A stretch of DNA of 32,087 nt from Caryophanales bacterium UBA3668 (GTDB taxonomy: Bacteria; Bacillota_I; Bacilli_A; RFN20; CAG-826): the NCBI GenBank assembly GCA_002373085.1, contig DFJP01000036.1, forward strand, positions 1 to 32,087, written 5' to 3'. This document shows positions 23,837-31,889 of this stretch, piece by piece; position 1 is the first letter of the stretch, and each line of letters opens with the position of its first letter. A program made the translations under genes and the position numbers. A model generated the notes under the pieces. It made no database searches and was not told where the DNA came from. It saw only the letters and a list, made by a program, of their open reading frames with translations.

Positions 23837-25303
23837 TTATTTATCAAAGTTAGGATCAACAACTTCTCCAACAACTAGTGGAATATAGTGATAACCATTT
23901 CCAATAGTTTCAATAAATTTTGTTACTTCAAACACATGTGGGTGATTGAGTTTTAATTCAAATGGAGAATATTCATCAGGTGTGGCGTATGCTCCTCCTG
24001 CAACGGTATAGGAGGCGGAATAGAATCCGTTATAATCAAACGTCATAGTTGAGAATTGTTTGATGAACTTGAGCAACATATCCTCTCCAGTTAATGCCTC
24101 ACAAATCCTTGCTCCAGCGCCTCTAGTAGAAATAACAGGTAAGATATTAGCTAATTGTGGATGTTCCAAGGACAATTTATTGTCGATTGAGAAATATGGA
24201 GCAGAGAAAGTGACATGATGTAAACCGGCTGGTTCTCCACGATATGTACCTTGTTTAATAGAATAGTTTTCATTTAATACATCATTAAGAATTGCGCTAG
24301 GCATATCATTAACGTTATTTGGAAGGAAATAAGCTATGCTTAAGCGATTTAGAGGCATAATAGAGCCGTAGAAATTTGATCCTTCAAAAACTGTTGAATC
24401 AATATCTACTTTATAATAGTTAACCGCTTTATTGGTACCATTAAATGTATAGTCAATTTTATGGGTGCCTGATTCACATTGATTCTTTAAGTATTCTTTA
24501 GCGTCATCACCAAATGAATCTAAACAGTAATAGCCAGACATCACACTGAAAGGTTTTGGTGCATCAGGTAAATTTGGTTCGGGATTTCTAAATCCTTCTG
24601 GAGCATATGCATCCATATATTCTTTTGCAGTCACATTGTTTAAGTCGTTAAGAAATACTGCTGCGTCAAATACATCTTTAAGATCTTGATATAGTTCGGC
24701 ATCTTTATTTTCAAGTTCTTTAACCATATCAGGATTTAGCCAGACTGAGTTAAGGTTATATCCACCACTAATTAAGCCCTCTTTATCTTTGTATAATGTG
24801 CAAAGAGTTTTGATGATTTCTCTAGCAGCGGTTTTTAATTCATTAACATTATTTAATTCTAAATAAGAAATGACATCATTCATTGCTTCCGTAGAAGAGA
24901 TAATGCCAGTAATAGCTAAGCATAAATATGCATCTGGAATAGAGACTGACATGCTCTTTTCATCTTCGCTATTATTGACTTGCATCATTAGTGATACGAA
25001 TTTCTTACTAAATGCTTTATATGAGTTAAAAGTTGTTACTGACATTTGTTTTTCATTAACGTTAGTTGCTGATTTTTTTGTAGGGGTAACAAGCGCAGTA
25101 AGATTTCCTAGGCCATCATTTTTAACTTTAGGAGCAAAGGCGACTAAGGCAACAACCGAAGCAGTTGCTAAGCAAGATAATGGGAGAACAATTTTTGCCC
25201 AAAGTGGGAAAGGGTGATTCACCACTTCTTTTTTATATGGATTTTTCACCATCGCGTTAAGTTTATTGTCGATTCTTTTTTTCATTTTTGTTTCAAAGGT
25301 CAT
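23837..25303 (-). CDS. Membrane-anchored serpin-like protein, likely anti-sigma partner
   Basis: This 488-residue protein has a short basic cytoplasmic tail (1-34), one helix (about 35-56) and a large extracellular domain that looks like a serpin. Matching segments are the helix-A/B region (SIPDAYLCLAITGIISSTEA), GYNLNSVWLN, FSAPYFSIDNKLSL, and the C-terminal serpin signature. The last reads LKLNHPHVFEV (450-460), fitting the PROSITE serpin pattern except that the central Phe is His, followed by GEVVDP. The reactive-loop region (about 434-446, VAGGAYATPDEYS) is roughly ten residues shorter than in inhibitory serpins. Its start overlaps the ECF sigma factor by 4 nt, the usual place of an anti-sigma factor. 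No zinc anti-sigma motif is seen in the tail. Confidence 0.72.
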   Translation of the reverse strand: MTFETKMKKRIDNKLNAMVKNPYKKEVVNHPFPLWAKIVLPLSCLATASVVALVAFAPKVKNDGLGNLTALVTPTKKSATNVNEKQMSVTTFNSYKAFSKKFVSLMMQVNNSEDEKSMSVSIPDAYLCLAITGIISSTEAMNDVISYLELNNVNELKTAAREIIKTLCTLYKDKEGLISGGYNLNSVWLNPDMVKELENKDAELYQDLKDVFDAAVFLNDLNNVTAKEYMDAYAPEGFRNPEPNLPDAPKPFSVMSGYYCLDSFGDDAKEYLKNQCESGTHKIDYTFNGTNKAVNYYKVDIDSTVFEGSNFYGSIMPLNRLSIAYFLPNNVNDMPSAILNDVLNENYSIKQGTYRGEPAGLHHVTFSAPYFSIDNKLSLEHPQLANILPVISTRGAGARICEALTGEDMLLKFIKQFSTMTFDYNGFYSASYTVAGGAYATPDEYSPFELKLNHPHVFEVTKFIETIGNGYHYIPLVVGEVVDPNFDK

Positions 25304-25797
25304 AATAGTTCCTTTCTTAGTTTATTTTTCGCGTTTTGATAAATTCTTCTCGCGGATGATTCAGGGATATGAGTTTCTTCCTCAATCTCTTTCCACGAAT
25401 AAGCAAAACCAACGCGATAATAAACTACGATTGTTTCTTTGTTTGTTAAGAGAGGTTCAATCATATTAAGTAGAGAATTTGAACGATCTTCTTCTCCATA
25501 GAGTTCATCAATAGCTTTGCTAACGAATGATGCATTATTCTTTTTAGAAAAATTAATCGCTTCATTTTTAGCAATAGAACATAGAAATGATTTAAGTTTG
25601 TCCGGACTAGTAATTTCACTTTTATGTTCAATAGCCTTTAAGAAAGCGTCACTTAAAACATCATCGCAATCATCTTGATTACTAACATAGTTGGCAATGA
25701 CGAAGTACATCAGATTTTTGTATTCGAGATATACTTTTTCAATCGCACTTTGTTGACCGTTAATGAATTCTTTGACTGCTCGATTTGAGACGCTCAT
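25300..25797 (-). CDS. ECF-type RNA polymerase sigma factor
   Basis: This 165-residue protein has sigma region 2 (about 15-85; EYKNLMYFVIANYVSNQDDCDDVLSDAFLKA) and region 4 (about 110-163; KETIVVYYRVGFAYSWKEIEEETHIPESSARRI) joined by a short linker, the ECF layout. It should direct RNA polymerase to its own small regulon, probably including itself. An AGAGGAG site precedes the ATG. The overlapping downstream gene encodes a one-helix membrane protein with a serpin-like exterior, so release of this sigma factor is expected to answer an extracellular signal. Confidence 0.92.
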   Translation of the reverse strand: MSVSNRAVKEFINGQQSAIEKVYLEYKNLMYFVIANYVSNQDDCDDVLSDAFLKAIEHKSEITSPDKLKSFLCSIAKNEAINFSKKNNASFVSKAIDELYGEEDRSNSLLNMIEPLLTNKETIVVYYRVGFAYSWKEIEEETHIPESSARRIYQNAKNKLRKELL

Positions 25798-25908
25798 TTG
25801 ACTCCTCTCACTATATAAGACAATTGAAATAGCAAAAACTGCTCAAAAAAATAAAATATTTTGATTTGTTGTTATCTTTTGCTGTTTTAATTATATTCGT
25901 TTAGCTAT

Positions 25909-25936
25909 AAAGAAAAACAGTCCAATATGAACTGTT
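25909..25936 (-). terminator. Terminator after the O-acetyltransferase gene
   Basis: The RNA AACAGTTC-ATATT-GGACTGTT (8 bp, one G-U) followed by TTTTCTTT overlaps the stop codon of the gene. Confidence 0.85.
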
Positions 25937-26555
25937 ATTTCTCCCATAATTCTTTTTTTAAATATATTGAATCTTTTTCTTCTATTTTTCTAATAACACG
26001 ACATGGATTACCTGCCGCAAAAACGTTATCGGGGATATCACGAGTAACGATACTTCCTGCTCCAATCACTACTCCGTTTCCAATAGTAACTCCACCACAT
26101 ATTTTGACATCGCTAGCAATCCAGCAGCCATTACCAATCTTAATCGGTTTAGCGTATTCTAAATCAGTCAAACTTCCATCTTCCCTGATAGTCATTTGTC
26201 TTTCTTTTTCTATTAGTGGATGGATTGGAGTTAATAAAGATACATTAGCGCCGAAAAAGACATCATCGCCTATGGTGACAGGCGCACAATCTAACACTAA
26301 TAAATTGAAATTCGCATAACATCTTTTTCCAAAAGAGGTAAAGCAACCATAATCAAATTGTATTGGTCCTTGAAGATAAACGTTATTGTTAATTGGAATT
26401 AGTTCATTAATGATGTCTTTTCTACGTGGATTATCTTCAAGAAGCTTATTATATTCAAAAGATAATCTATGTGCTTTCTTTCTAAGATTTACAAGCGACT
26501 TATCGGAAGCATCATAAATCATGCCATTAAGCATTTTTTCTTGTTCACTCATCAT
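25935..26555 (-). CDS. Maltose/galactoside-type O-acetyltransferase (left-handed beta helix)
   Basis: This 206-residue cytoplasmic enzyme of the Maa/LacA family moves acetyl from acetyl-CoA to a sugar hydroxyl. It has the N-terminal Mac segment (EKMLNGMIYDASDKSLVNLRKKAHRL) and hexapeptide repeats (VTIGDDVFFGANVSL, IKIGNGCWIASDVKI, VTIGNGVVIGAGSIV). The catalytic His is in SLLTPIHPL, and the tail AGNPCRVIR is standard. Two adjacent ATGs (26555 and 26552) are possible and neither has a ribosome site. Substrate is probably a maltose-, glucose- or galactose-like sugar and could link to the glycosidases, but they are far away. Confidence 0.92.
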   Translation of the reverse strand: MMSEQEKMLNGMIYDASDKSLVNLRKKAHRLSFEYNKLLEDNPRRKDIINELIPINNNVYLQGPIQFDYGCFTSFGKRCYANFNLLVLDCAPVTIGDDVFFGANVSLLTPIHPLIEKERQMTIREDGSLTDLEYAKPIKIGNGCWIASDVKICGGVTIGNGVVIGAGSIVTRDIPDNVFAAGNPCRVIRKIEEKDSIYLKKELWEK

Positions 26556-26571
26556 ATTATTTCTACAATTA

Positions 26572-26961
26572 TTATTCTATCTTTGTAGTTTCTTCTTTAC
26601 TATCAAAAACTTCGGTCTCTTCTCTATAAATGATATTAAAAGAGGTTGTCATTAGTTTAACTTTCTTATTTTTTCTTTTTAATTCCACTACTCTAATCAA
26701 TTTGTCACCTTTTTTAGTCCACTTATTAAAAGCAAAAAATAATAATAAATACGATAAAACCAATAGTCCAACTAAATTGATTAATATTAATACGATAATT
26801 ACCCAAGATTTCATGTCTGAGACACTGCTATAAACGACATTACTAGAGGTTTCACTATTAGCAGATACTTCAACATAATTTGAACTAATAGCGCATACTC
26901 CCCCTAGGAGTGGTAATAATAGCAATAATCCTAATGACACTATCTTGCGTAGCTTCTTCAT
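26572..26961 (-). CDS. Small secreted/membrane protein of unknown function
   Basis: This 129-residue protein has a signal-like N-terminal hydrophobic stretch (about 7-24, KIVSLGLLLLLPLLGGVCAI), a Ser-rich extracellular piece, a second helix (about 53-77) and a basic then acidic cytoplasmic tail. I recognise no family. It lies 17 nt upstream of the O-acetyltransferase and may share its transcript. A weak purine-rich stretch precedes the ATG. Confidence 0.6.
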   Translation of the reverse strand: MKKLRKIVSLGLLLLLPLLGGVCAISSNYVEVSANSETSSNVVYSSVSDMKSWVIIVLILINLVGLLVLSYLLLFFAFNKWTKKGDKLIRVVELKRKNKKVKLMTTSFNIIYREETEVFDSKEETTKIE

Positions 26962-26982
26962 TTTTCTTTTATCTTTCTAATA

Positions 26983-27014
26983 TAAAAAAGTAATAGCATA
27001 ATCATGCTACTACT
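26983..27014 (-). terminator. Terminator of the two-component operon
   Basis: The RNA AGTAGTAGCAT-GATT-ATGCTATTACT has an 11-bp stem with one G-U and is followed by six T. It lies 32 nt after the response-regulator stop. Confidence 0.93.
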
Positions 27015-27046
27015 ATATGCGCCACGAAAGTGTCACAGTAGATTAA

Positions 27047-27808
27047 TTAATCGTCTTCAAATATTGGCCACGAATATTGAATCATGTATTCTCCACGATA
27101 CATTCTAATCGCGTTAGGATTGCCTTTTTTATATTCGTAAGCATCACAATCAACAGCGTTAACATCGATATAACATTCGTTATGTCTTTTGATAAATACT
27201 TCGCCTGCGTCAACACTTCTTAATGTTTGTTGAATATCAGCGATGAGGTTTCTTAAGTAGGATGAATGGTCTTCTTCCCATAAGACAGCATTAAGTTCAT
27301 TAATATTAATTGCGGAGCCTTCTCGATCAACGAGATAGGCAAATAATTCTTTTGCTTTTTGATAAGAGAATTTTAATGGCTCACCATTATGGAAAACTTC
27401 AAAGTTGCCAAAACACTTGATTTGAATCTTCTTTTCTCCAGTCATTTTTACTGGATATCTTAAGCCATCTAATTCTTCCCTAATCTTATCTGCTTTCACT
27501 GGCTTAGTTAAATAACCAGATGCATGAATCTTATATGCATCTAAAGCGTAACGATCATATGCAGTTACGAAGATGATATTGACTTGAGGATTGATTTTCT
27601 TTAACTCTCGAGCGAGTTGAATGCCGTTTAATCCAGGCATTTCAATATCAAGAAAAGCGATATCTATCCTTTTTTCTTTAGAAAATTTTTGTGCTTCTAA
27701 AGGATTGGAGAATTTAAAAATCTCAGTGTCATTTGGGAGCACTTTTTTGGCTTCATTTTCTAATCTTAAAAGCTGTAATTCTTCATCATCAACAAGTAAA
27801 ATTTTCAT
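27047..27808 (-). CDS. Response regulator with SARP-like winged-helix output domain
   Basis: This 253-residue protein has a receiver domain (1-120) with acidic pair D7/D8, phospho-acceptor D54 (FLDIEMPGLNG), T82 and K102. It then has a winged-helix domain like those of SARP/BTAD proteins (KIQIKCFGNFEVFHNGEPL, KAKELFAYLVDREG, LNAVLWEED, RNLIADIQQTLR) and a truncated helical tail. A LytTR output domain would be more usual beside this kind of kinase, and is absent. It starts 8 nt after the kinase gene and is co-transcribed with it. Targets are unknown. Confidence 0.9.
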   Translation of the reverse strand: MKILLVDDEELQLLRLENEAKKVLPNDTEIFKFSNPLEAQKFSKEKRIDIAFLDIEMPGLNGIQLARELKKINPQVNIIFVTAYDRYALDAYKIHASGYLTKPVKADKIREELDGLRYPVKMTGEKKIQIKCFGNFEVFHNGEPLKFSYQKAKELFAYLVDREGSAININELNAVLWEEDHSSYLRNLIADIQQTLRSVDAGEVFIKRHNECYIDVNAVDCDAYEYKKGNPNAIRMYRGEYMIQYSWPIFEDD

Positions 27809-27816
27809 ATTTCTAC

Positions 27817-29079
27817 CTACTTATAAAATCTTATCGAGATTGTCGTTCCAACGTTAGGTGTGCTTTCAATTCGAATCTCACCATTACTCATCGTGTTAAT
27901 TCTATGTCTAACATTTTTAAGTCCAATATGTTTGTTGCTTTCAAAGTCGATTTCTTCCATGTTAAAACCAACTCCATTATCAATAACCGCGACATTATAT
28001 GATTCTTCATCTTCAAAAGTTCTTAAAGTAACAGTGCCACCTTCAATCTTTTTGAGAATGCCATGTTTAATCGCATTTTCCACTAATGGTTGAATGCTTA
28101 AAGGTGGGACATCAAATTTAGAGACACCAATGTCGTAAACGACATTAAGTCTATCATTAAATCTCATCTTTTCTAGATCAACATATGTTTTGATATGTCT
28201 CAATTCATCTTCAAAAGAAACAGGTTTTGTCTCTGTCAAAGTTGAGAAATTCATTCTTAAATAATCAGTAAATTCATCTAATGCTTTTTGAGCTTTGTTT
28301 GGATCGATTTCAATTAAAGTTGAAATAGAAGAAAGGGTGTTATAGACAAAATGAGGTTGAATTTGAGACACCATAATTTTGACATTTGCTTCTTCAAGTT
28401 GTTTTTCTTCTTCTCGAAGTTTGATGTTTCTTTCTACATTCAAGAATAAGAACAAGATTTCAATCGCTATTAATAAAGTAGCGTAAGCTATTGCATATCC
28501 TGCAAAACGGTTTTGAATAATGATTGATAATAAGGGGAAAACACAGTAGGTAGAGAAAGCAATTTTTTCTCTTGTGCTAAGTCTTCTATTTAATATTGCA
28601 ACCACGAATGAGATTGCCAGCATAAGGAATTGATATCCTTGAGCGACAATCATGTAATCTGATCTAGTGTACACTCCATTAACGGAAGTGAAATACATAC
28701 GAGTAAAGATATTCACGATATCTGAGATGACGAACAAAATAAAGGCCGTAAAGTTAACAATATGAATAAGCTTTTTATATCTTGTATTGAATTTAGAATA
28801 AGCAGATAGATAAAGAAAGAATAGCAATACTTCTATATTATTCATAATATAGAAAGTCGTATAAAACGCCATGATGAATTCGTTGCTTGTGTAATGCACT
28901 TTGATAAAAGTAAAAATCGAATACACTAAAAAATGGAGCGCAGTAAAAGCAAAGAAGATAAGTAAGCATGCTTCATCTTTTCTTTTATCGCGCTTAAACG
29001 CGATATTCACGATGTGAATTAAAAACATTACTGTTCCTATTAAACAAACCGTGACATTAAATACGCTTTTATTGTCCAT
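27817..29079 (-). CDS. Sensor histidine kinase (LytS/YesM-type, His_kinase family)
   Basis: This 420-residue membrane kinase has six or seven helices in the first 215 residues and no large extracellular domain, then a coiled coil and the phospho-acceptor H243 in IQPHFVYNTLSSI. The ATPase domain has N335 (PLVENAIKHG) and DNGVGF with D367. It probably senses a membrane or small-molecule signal and phosphorylates the regulator encoded next. The ATG at 29077-29079 is chosen; an in-frame TTG at 29100 lies inside the promoter. TATAAT (29089-29094) ends 9 nt from the ATG and there is no ribosome site, so the mRNA is nearly leaderless. Confidence 0.92.
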   Translation of the reverse strand: MDNKSVFNVTVCLIGTVMFLIHIVNIAFKRDKRKDEACLLIFFAFTALHFLVYSIFTFIKVHYTSNEFIMAFYTTFYIMNNIEVLLFFLYLSAYSKFNTRYKKLIHIVNFTAFILFVISDIVNIFTRMYFTSVNGVYTRSDYMIVAQGYQFLMLAISFVVAILNRRLSTREKIAFSTYCVFPLLSIIIQNRFAGYAIAYATLLIAIEILFLFLNVERNIKLREEEKQLEEANVKIMVSQIQPHFVYNTLSSISTLIEIDPNKAQKALDEFTDYLRMNFSTLTETKPVSFEDELRHIKTYVDLEKMRFNDRLNVVYDIGVSKFDVPPLSIQPLVENAIKHGILKKIEGGTVTLRTFEDEESYNVAVIDNGVGFNMEEIDFESNKHIGLKNVRHRINTMSNGEIRIESTPNVGTTISIRFYK

Positions 29080-29088
29080 GTGATAATT

Positions 29089-29094
29089 ATTATA
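29089..29094 (-). promoter_or_regulatory. -10 element of the kinase gene, leaderless type
   Basis: TATAAT on the minus strand, then AATTATCAC (9 nt) and the ATG. No clear -35. Confidence 0.5.
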
Positions 29095-29250
29095 TAACAA
29101 AATGTATTTTCAATGATTATAGAATTTCTATTAATCATTTTTATGACTCTACAATTCGCTTCTTTTAGCTGGCAAAAGAAAAAAATATAAATAAAAGATA
29201 ATGTTTTTATGCTTACTCATTTAAAATATTAATTGATTGGTGGAAATTTT

Positions 29251-30132
29251 ATGAATAAACAAGAATTAATTCAACTCGCAAAAGAACTTCTCGAAGAAGA
29301 AAACTTAGACGGAAGAGAAAGTGATTTGCAACTCCTTAAAAGAGAGTATAAATACCTTTTAGGAAAAGATGAAGATAGCTACGCTGAACAAGAACAAACC
29401 GATAAATTTGTAAGCTTGTTTAATGAATTAGCAAAAAGAGATCCAAAACTCTTAGCCTCTCCATATGACGAGAAAAAGAAAATAATTGAGGCCGCTAGAA
29501 AACTCTTAGACAAGAAAGAGATTCTAGTCGCGAATAAAGAATTAGATAAATTAAATGATGACTTTAGAAAAGCTGGTCGAAGTGGCACTAAAGAACAAGA
29601 TGATGAACTTTGGAACGAATTTAGACAAGCTAAAGATGAATTCTACGCGAAAAAGAGAGCCTTCTTTGAAGAATTAGATAAATCCAACTCCGAAAAAAGA
29701 GCAAAGAAAGAAGATATCATCGAAAGAGCGAAGAAAGTCATTGAAATTGATAATATCAGAGACGCTAATGCTCAAATGGATGAATTAAGAAAAGAATGGA
29801 AAGAAGTCGGCTATTCTGGTAAAGGTGATGAATCTTTATGGAAAGATTTTGCTAAAGTGATGGATGAATTTAACGAAAAGAAAAAAGAACGTCACAGTGA
29901 AATGCTTAAACTCTTTGAAGAAAGAGCGGCCAAAAAAGAAGAGCTCATCAAAAAGGCAAAAGTCTTACTCGCTAATTCAGAATTCACAGATGAAGAAGTT
30001 GAAAAAGTCAAAGGCTTAAGAGGCGAATATAAAGCAATCGGATTCGCTGGTAAAGAAAAAGACGATGACTTATATCAAAGATTCAACGAAGTTATTCAAA
30101 AATACTTCGAAGAAATGAAATTCTACAAATAA
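29251..30132 (+). CDS. DUF349 repeat protein
   Basis: This 293-residue, highly charged, helical cytoplasmic protein is made of DUF349 repeats (PF03993). Repeat units are visible as DDFRKAGRSGTKEQDDELWNEFRQAKDEFYAKKR, RKEWKEVGYSGKGDESLWKDF and RGEYKAIGFAGKEKDDDLYQRF, each with the G-x-x-G and LW/LY..F pattern. The function of the family is not established. The ATG at 29251 is chosen because GGTGG lies about 8 nt upstream; an in-frame TTG at 29233 lacks support. It is a single-gene unit with its own terminator, divergent from the kinase. Confidence 0.88.
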   Translation: MNKQELIQLAKELLEEENLDGRESDLQLLKREYKYLLGKDEDSYAEQEQTDKFVSLFNELAKRDPKLLASPYDEKKKIIEAARKLLDKKEILVANKELDKLNDDFRKAGRSGTKEQDDELWNEFRQAKDEFYAKKRAFFEELDKSNSEKRAKKEDIIERAKKVIEIDNIRDANAQMDELRKEWKEVGYSGKGDESLWKDFAKVMDEFNEKKKERHSEMLKLFEERAAKKEELIKKAKVLLANSEFTDEEVEKVKGLRGEYKAIGFAGKEKDDDLYQRFNEVIQKYFEEMKFYK

Positions 30133-30156
30133 AAGGACCTTCGGGTCTTTTTTTCT
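30133..30156 (+). terminator. Terminator of the DUF349 gene
   Basis: AAGGACC-TTCG-GGTCTTT with a stable UUCG-type tetraloop and eight or more T lies directly after the TAA. Confidence 0.92.
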
Positions 30157-30207
30157 TGCTTTTAAACTATTTTTAAATTTAATGATGTTATCAAGAAAAA
30201 ATTAAAT

Positions 30208-30213
30208 TATAAT
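30208..30213 (+). promoter_or_regulatory. -10 element of the surface-protein gene, leaderless type
   Basis: TATAAT, then AATGGTG (7 nt) and the ATG at 30221. The spacing is identical to that at tcdA. Confidence 0.55.
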
Positions 30214-30220
30214 AATGGTG

Positions 30221-30973
30221 ATGAAAACAAATAAAGTTAAATATTTAGCTACACTATTTCTTTTTCCGCTTCTACTCGCAAATTCACCTGCACCTTTTCC
30301 TGAAACAAACAGGTATAGTGATATAGAAGTATCTTATACATTCCTTGAAGTAGATGGCAGGAATCGCTTATATGATTTGACCATTACTAATACAGGTGAC
30401 TCATTTGCTATTGTTAGTGAAGGCTTATCTACTGACGATTATTATTTTGGTAATGTATCTGGTTCAGGGCTTTTTAAAAATGAATGTGTTGCTCCTGGTC
30501 AAACAAGAATATTCAAATTAACAACCACTACTGTTTTAGAAGATGTTATTGAAGCAACAACGAAATGGAAAACATGCTACTATTCTATCGTCGACAATAA
30601 TGTTTCTTATTCGAATCATAGGGTTAGCAAAAATTCAAACCATTGTGTGATAGACGCTAATTTTAAAAATGTTGGCGACTACTATTACGCTGCTGTTGTC
30701 GAATTAAAATACCAAAGTGAAACCTATTTTGTAGATTCAGGATACGACGGTTCTTTATATTTCCCTATTGGACAAGATTTGAATCCTAGTGATATAGAAA
30801 TACAAAACATTACTTTCTTTAGAAGCTCATATCATGTATATGGGAGTAGATTATTACCATTTTTTATTACTTATCTTGTAATCATAAGTGTATTTTTAGT
30901 TACCACTATCACATCGATTGCTGTTTTTCTTATAGTTAGAAATAAACGAAAGAAAAATAAAGAGATAAAGTAA
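30221..30973 (+). CDS. Surface protein of unknown function with C-terminal membrane anchor
   Basis: This 250-residue protein has a signal peptide (about 1-22, KYLATLFLFPLLLANS), an extracellular beta-rich region with two similar halves (each with a V/I-x-x-N-x-G-D pattern: LTITNTGDSF and ANFKNVGDYY), and a C-terminal helix (about 210-240) followed by a basic tail. I recognise no family. The ATG at 30221 is preferred to 30215 because TATAAT ends exactly 7 nt upstream. Its 3' end overlaps the opposing membrane-protein gene by 78 nt. Confidence 0.72.
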   Translation: MKTNKVKYLATLFLFPLLLANSPAPFPETNRYSDIEVSYTFLEVDGRNRLYDLTITNTGDSFAIVSEGLSTDDYYFGNVSGSGLFKNECVAPGQTRIFKLTTTTVLEDVIEATTKWKTCYYSIVDNNVSYSNHRVSKNSNHCVIDANFKNVGDYYYAAVVELKYQSETYFVDSGYDGSLYFPIGQDLNPSDIEIQNITFFRSSYHVYGSRLLPFFITYLVIISVFLVTTITSIAVFLIVRNKRKKNKEIK

Positions 30974-31357
30974 AAAATAAATTACAACAAATACGCCAGT
31001 AACAACATAGACTGTCTTTACTGTTTCATATATTGAAGTAAAAGAGAAAATAAACCCAATTATAAAGCTAGCAAAGTTAGCGATTAAAGAATAAAGAAGT
31101 ACCTTAAGGTACTTTTCTTTTATAAAAGGATATATAAATACTGATTCAATTAATATGGTGGCAACTTCTGCTAAAGCAAGAACAAAATAATATGTTTCTC
31201 TATACTTGGCATATAGTAGCCAAATATTCATCAACGGATTAAGAATAAGGTTTAAAAGAGAGACGACAAAAAATAGTTTTAAACTTTTATGTCTAAAAAT
31301 TATATAAGTTCCGGTTTCAGCCGCTAAAGTTACCGCTAAAGATAAAAGAAATTCCAT
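30896..31357 (-). CDS. Small multi-pass membrane protein
   Basis: This 153-residue protein has about five helices. MEFLLSLAVTLAAETGTYIIFRH with a buried Glu, FFVVSLLNLILNPLMNIW and FVLALAEVATILIESVFIYPF resemble a small family of uncharacterised Bacillota membrane proteins with paired Asn and Glu residues in helices. Function is unknown. TAGAAT (31365-31370) ends 7 nt before the ATG with no ribosome site. Its 3' end overlaps the convergent surface-protein gene by 78 nt, and no terminator lies between them. Confidence 0.72.
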   Translation of the reverse strand: MEFLLSLAVTLAAETGTYIIFRHKSLKLFFVVSLLNLILNPLMNIWLLYAKYRETYYFVLALAEVATILIESVFIYPFIKEKYLKVLLYSLIANFASFIIGFIFSFTSIYETVKTVYVVTGVFVVIYFLLYLFIFLSFISNYKKNSNRCDSGN

Positions 31358-31364
31358 CGAAATT

Positions 31365-31370
31365 ATTCTA
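31365..31370 (-). promoter_or_regulatory. -10 element of the small membrane protein, leaderless type
   Basis: TAGAAT on the minus strand, then AATTTCG (7 nt) and the ATG at 31357. Confidence 0.45.
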
Positions 31371-31559
31371 TCATTAATCGATCACTAATTGAAATTTTTC
31401 TTGTATTTATCTAATTTTATTATCATTAATGCCTAATGAATCCGCACTTGATGGGTCTTCTTATTTTTGATGTATTTTTTCTTTTTAAGAAAGTGTATCT
31501 AGAGCGATTGATAACTAATATAATAACCTGTTCGTCGATGTATCCATTCCCCTGACCAC

Positions 31560-31582
31560 GAAAAAAGACCCATAAGGGTCTT
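31560..31582 (-). terminator. Terminator downstream of the antitoxin gene
   Basis: The RNA AAGACCC-TTAT-GGGTCTT followed by TTTTCG closes a transcript that has no gene after the antitoxin. Confidence 0.88.
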
Positions 31583-31712
31583 ATTATTTTCGTTGGGAAC
31601 AGTATATAAATGTGATACAAATGCCAACTAAAAGTTGGATTGTATTCTCCACAAGTGATACATTTTTAGCATATCTTGGGATGGATTAAGTTATAGATAA
31701 GAATATTTGTAT

Positions 31713-31883
31713 TTATCCATTAATTCCTAAACTGGCGTTGAGCTGTCTAAAAGCCTCTTCCCTAGTAATTTCTCCATCAACAACTTTAGATATTAATTCA
31801 ATATCAAAATCGCTTAATGGCATACCTTCTAACGACATAGTTGCATTAACATATTTGATTATTTTTTCAGCTTTTTTACTCAT
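31713..31883 (-). CDS. VbhA-type (class I Fic) antitoxin, no toxin beside it
   Basis: This 56-residue helical protein has YVNATMSLEGMPLSDFDIEL, then VVDGEITREEAFRQL. This matches VbhA-like antitoxins, including the inhibitory motif (S/T)xxxE(G/N) as T15-MSL-E19-G20. In class I systems such a protein blocks the ATP site of a separate Fic AMP-transferase encoded next to it. Here nothing resembling Fic follows: the transcript ends at 31560. Either the toxin was lost or the antitoxin acts on a Fic protein encoded elsewhere. The ATG at 31883 is preferred (TATAAT at 31890-31895 ends 6 nt upstream); an in-frame start at 31907 is before the promoter. Confidence 0.75.
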   Translation of the reverse strand: MSKKAEKIIKYVNATMSLEGMPLSDFDIELISKVVDGEITREEAFRQLNASLGING

Positions 31884-31889
31884 ACAACT

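Larger units (their letters stand above)
31358..31712. other. 355-bp region without a gene
   Basis: It contains the -10 element of the preceding membrane gene, the terminator at 31560-31582 and the 130-nt untranslated tail of the antitoxin transcript. A 64-codon ORF at 31426-31620 runs through the terminator and has no ribosome site or recognisable content, so it is not called. Nothing else is seen. Confidence 0.6.

Noticed and set aside
31426..31620. A 64-codon minus-strand ORF
   Set aside because: It reads straight through a strong terminator hairpin, lacks a ribosome site and has no recognisable content.
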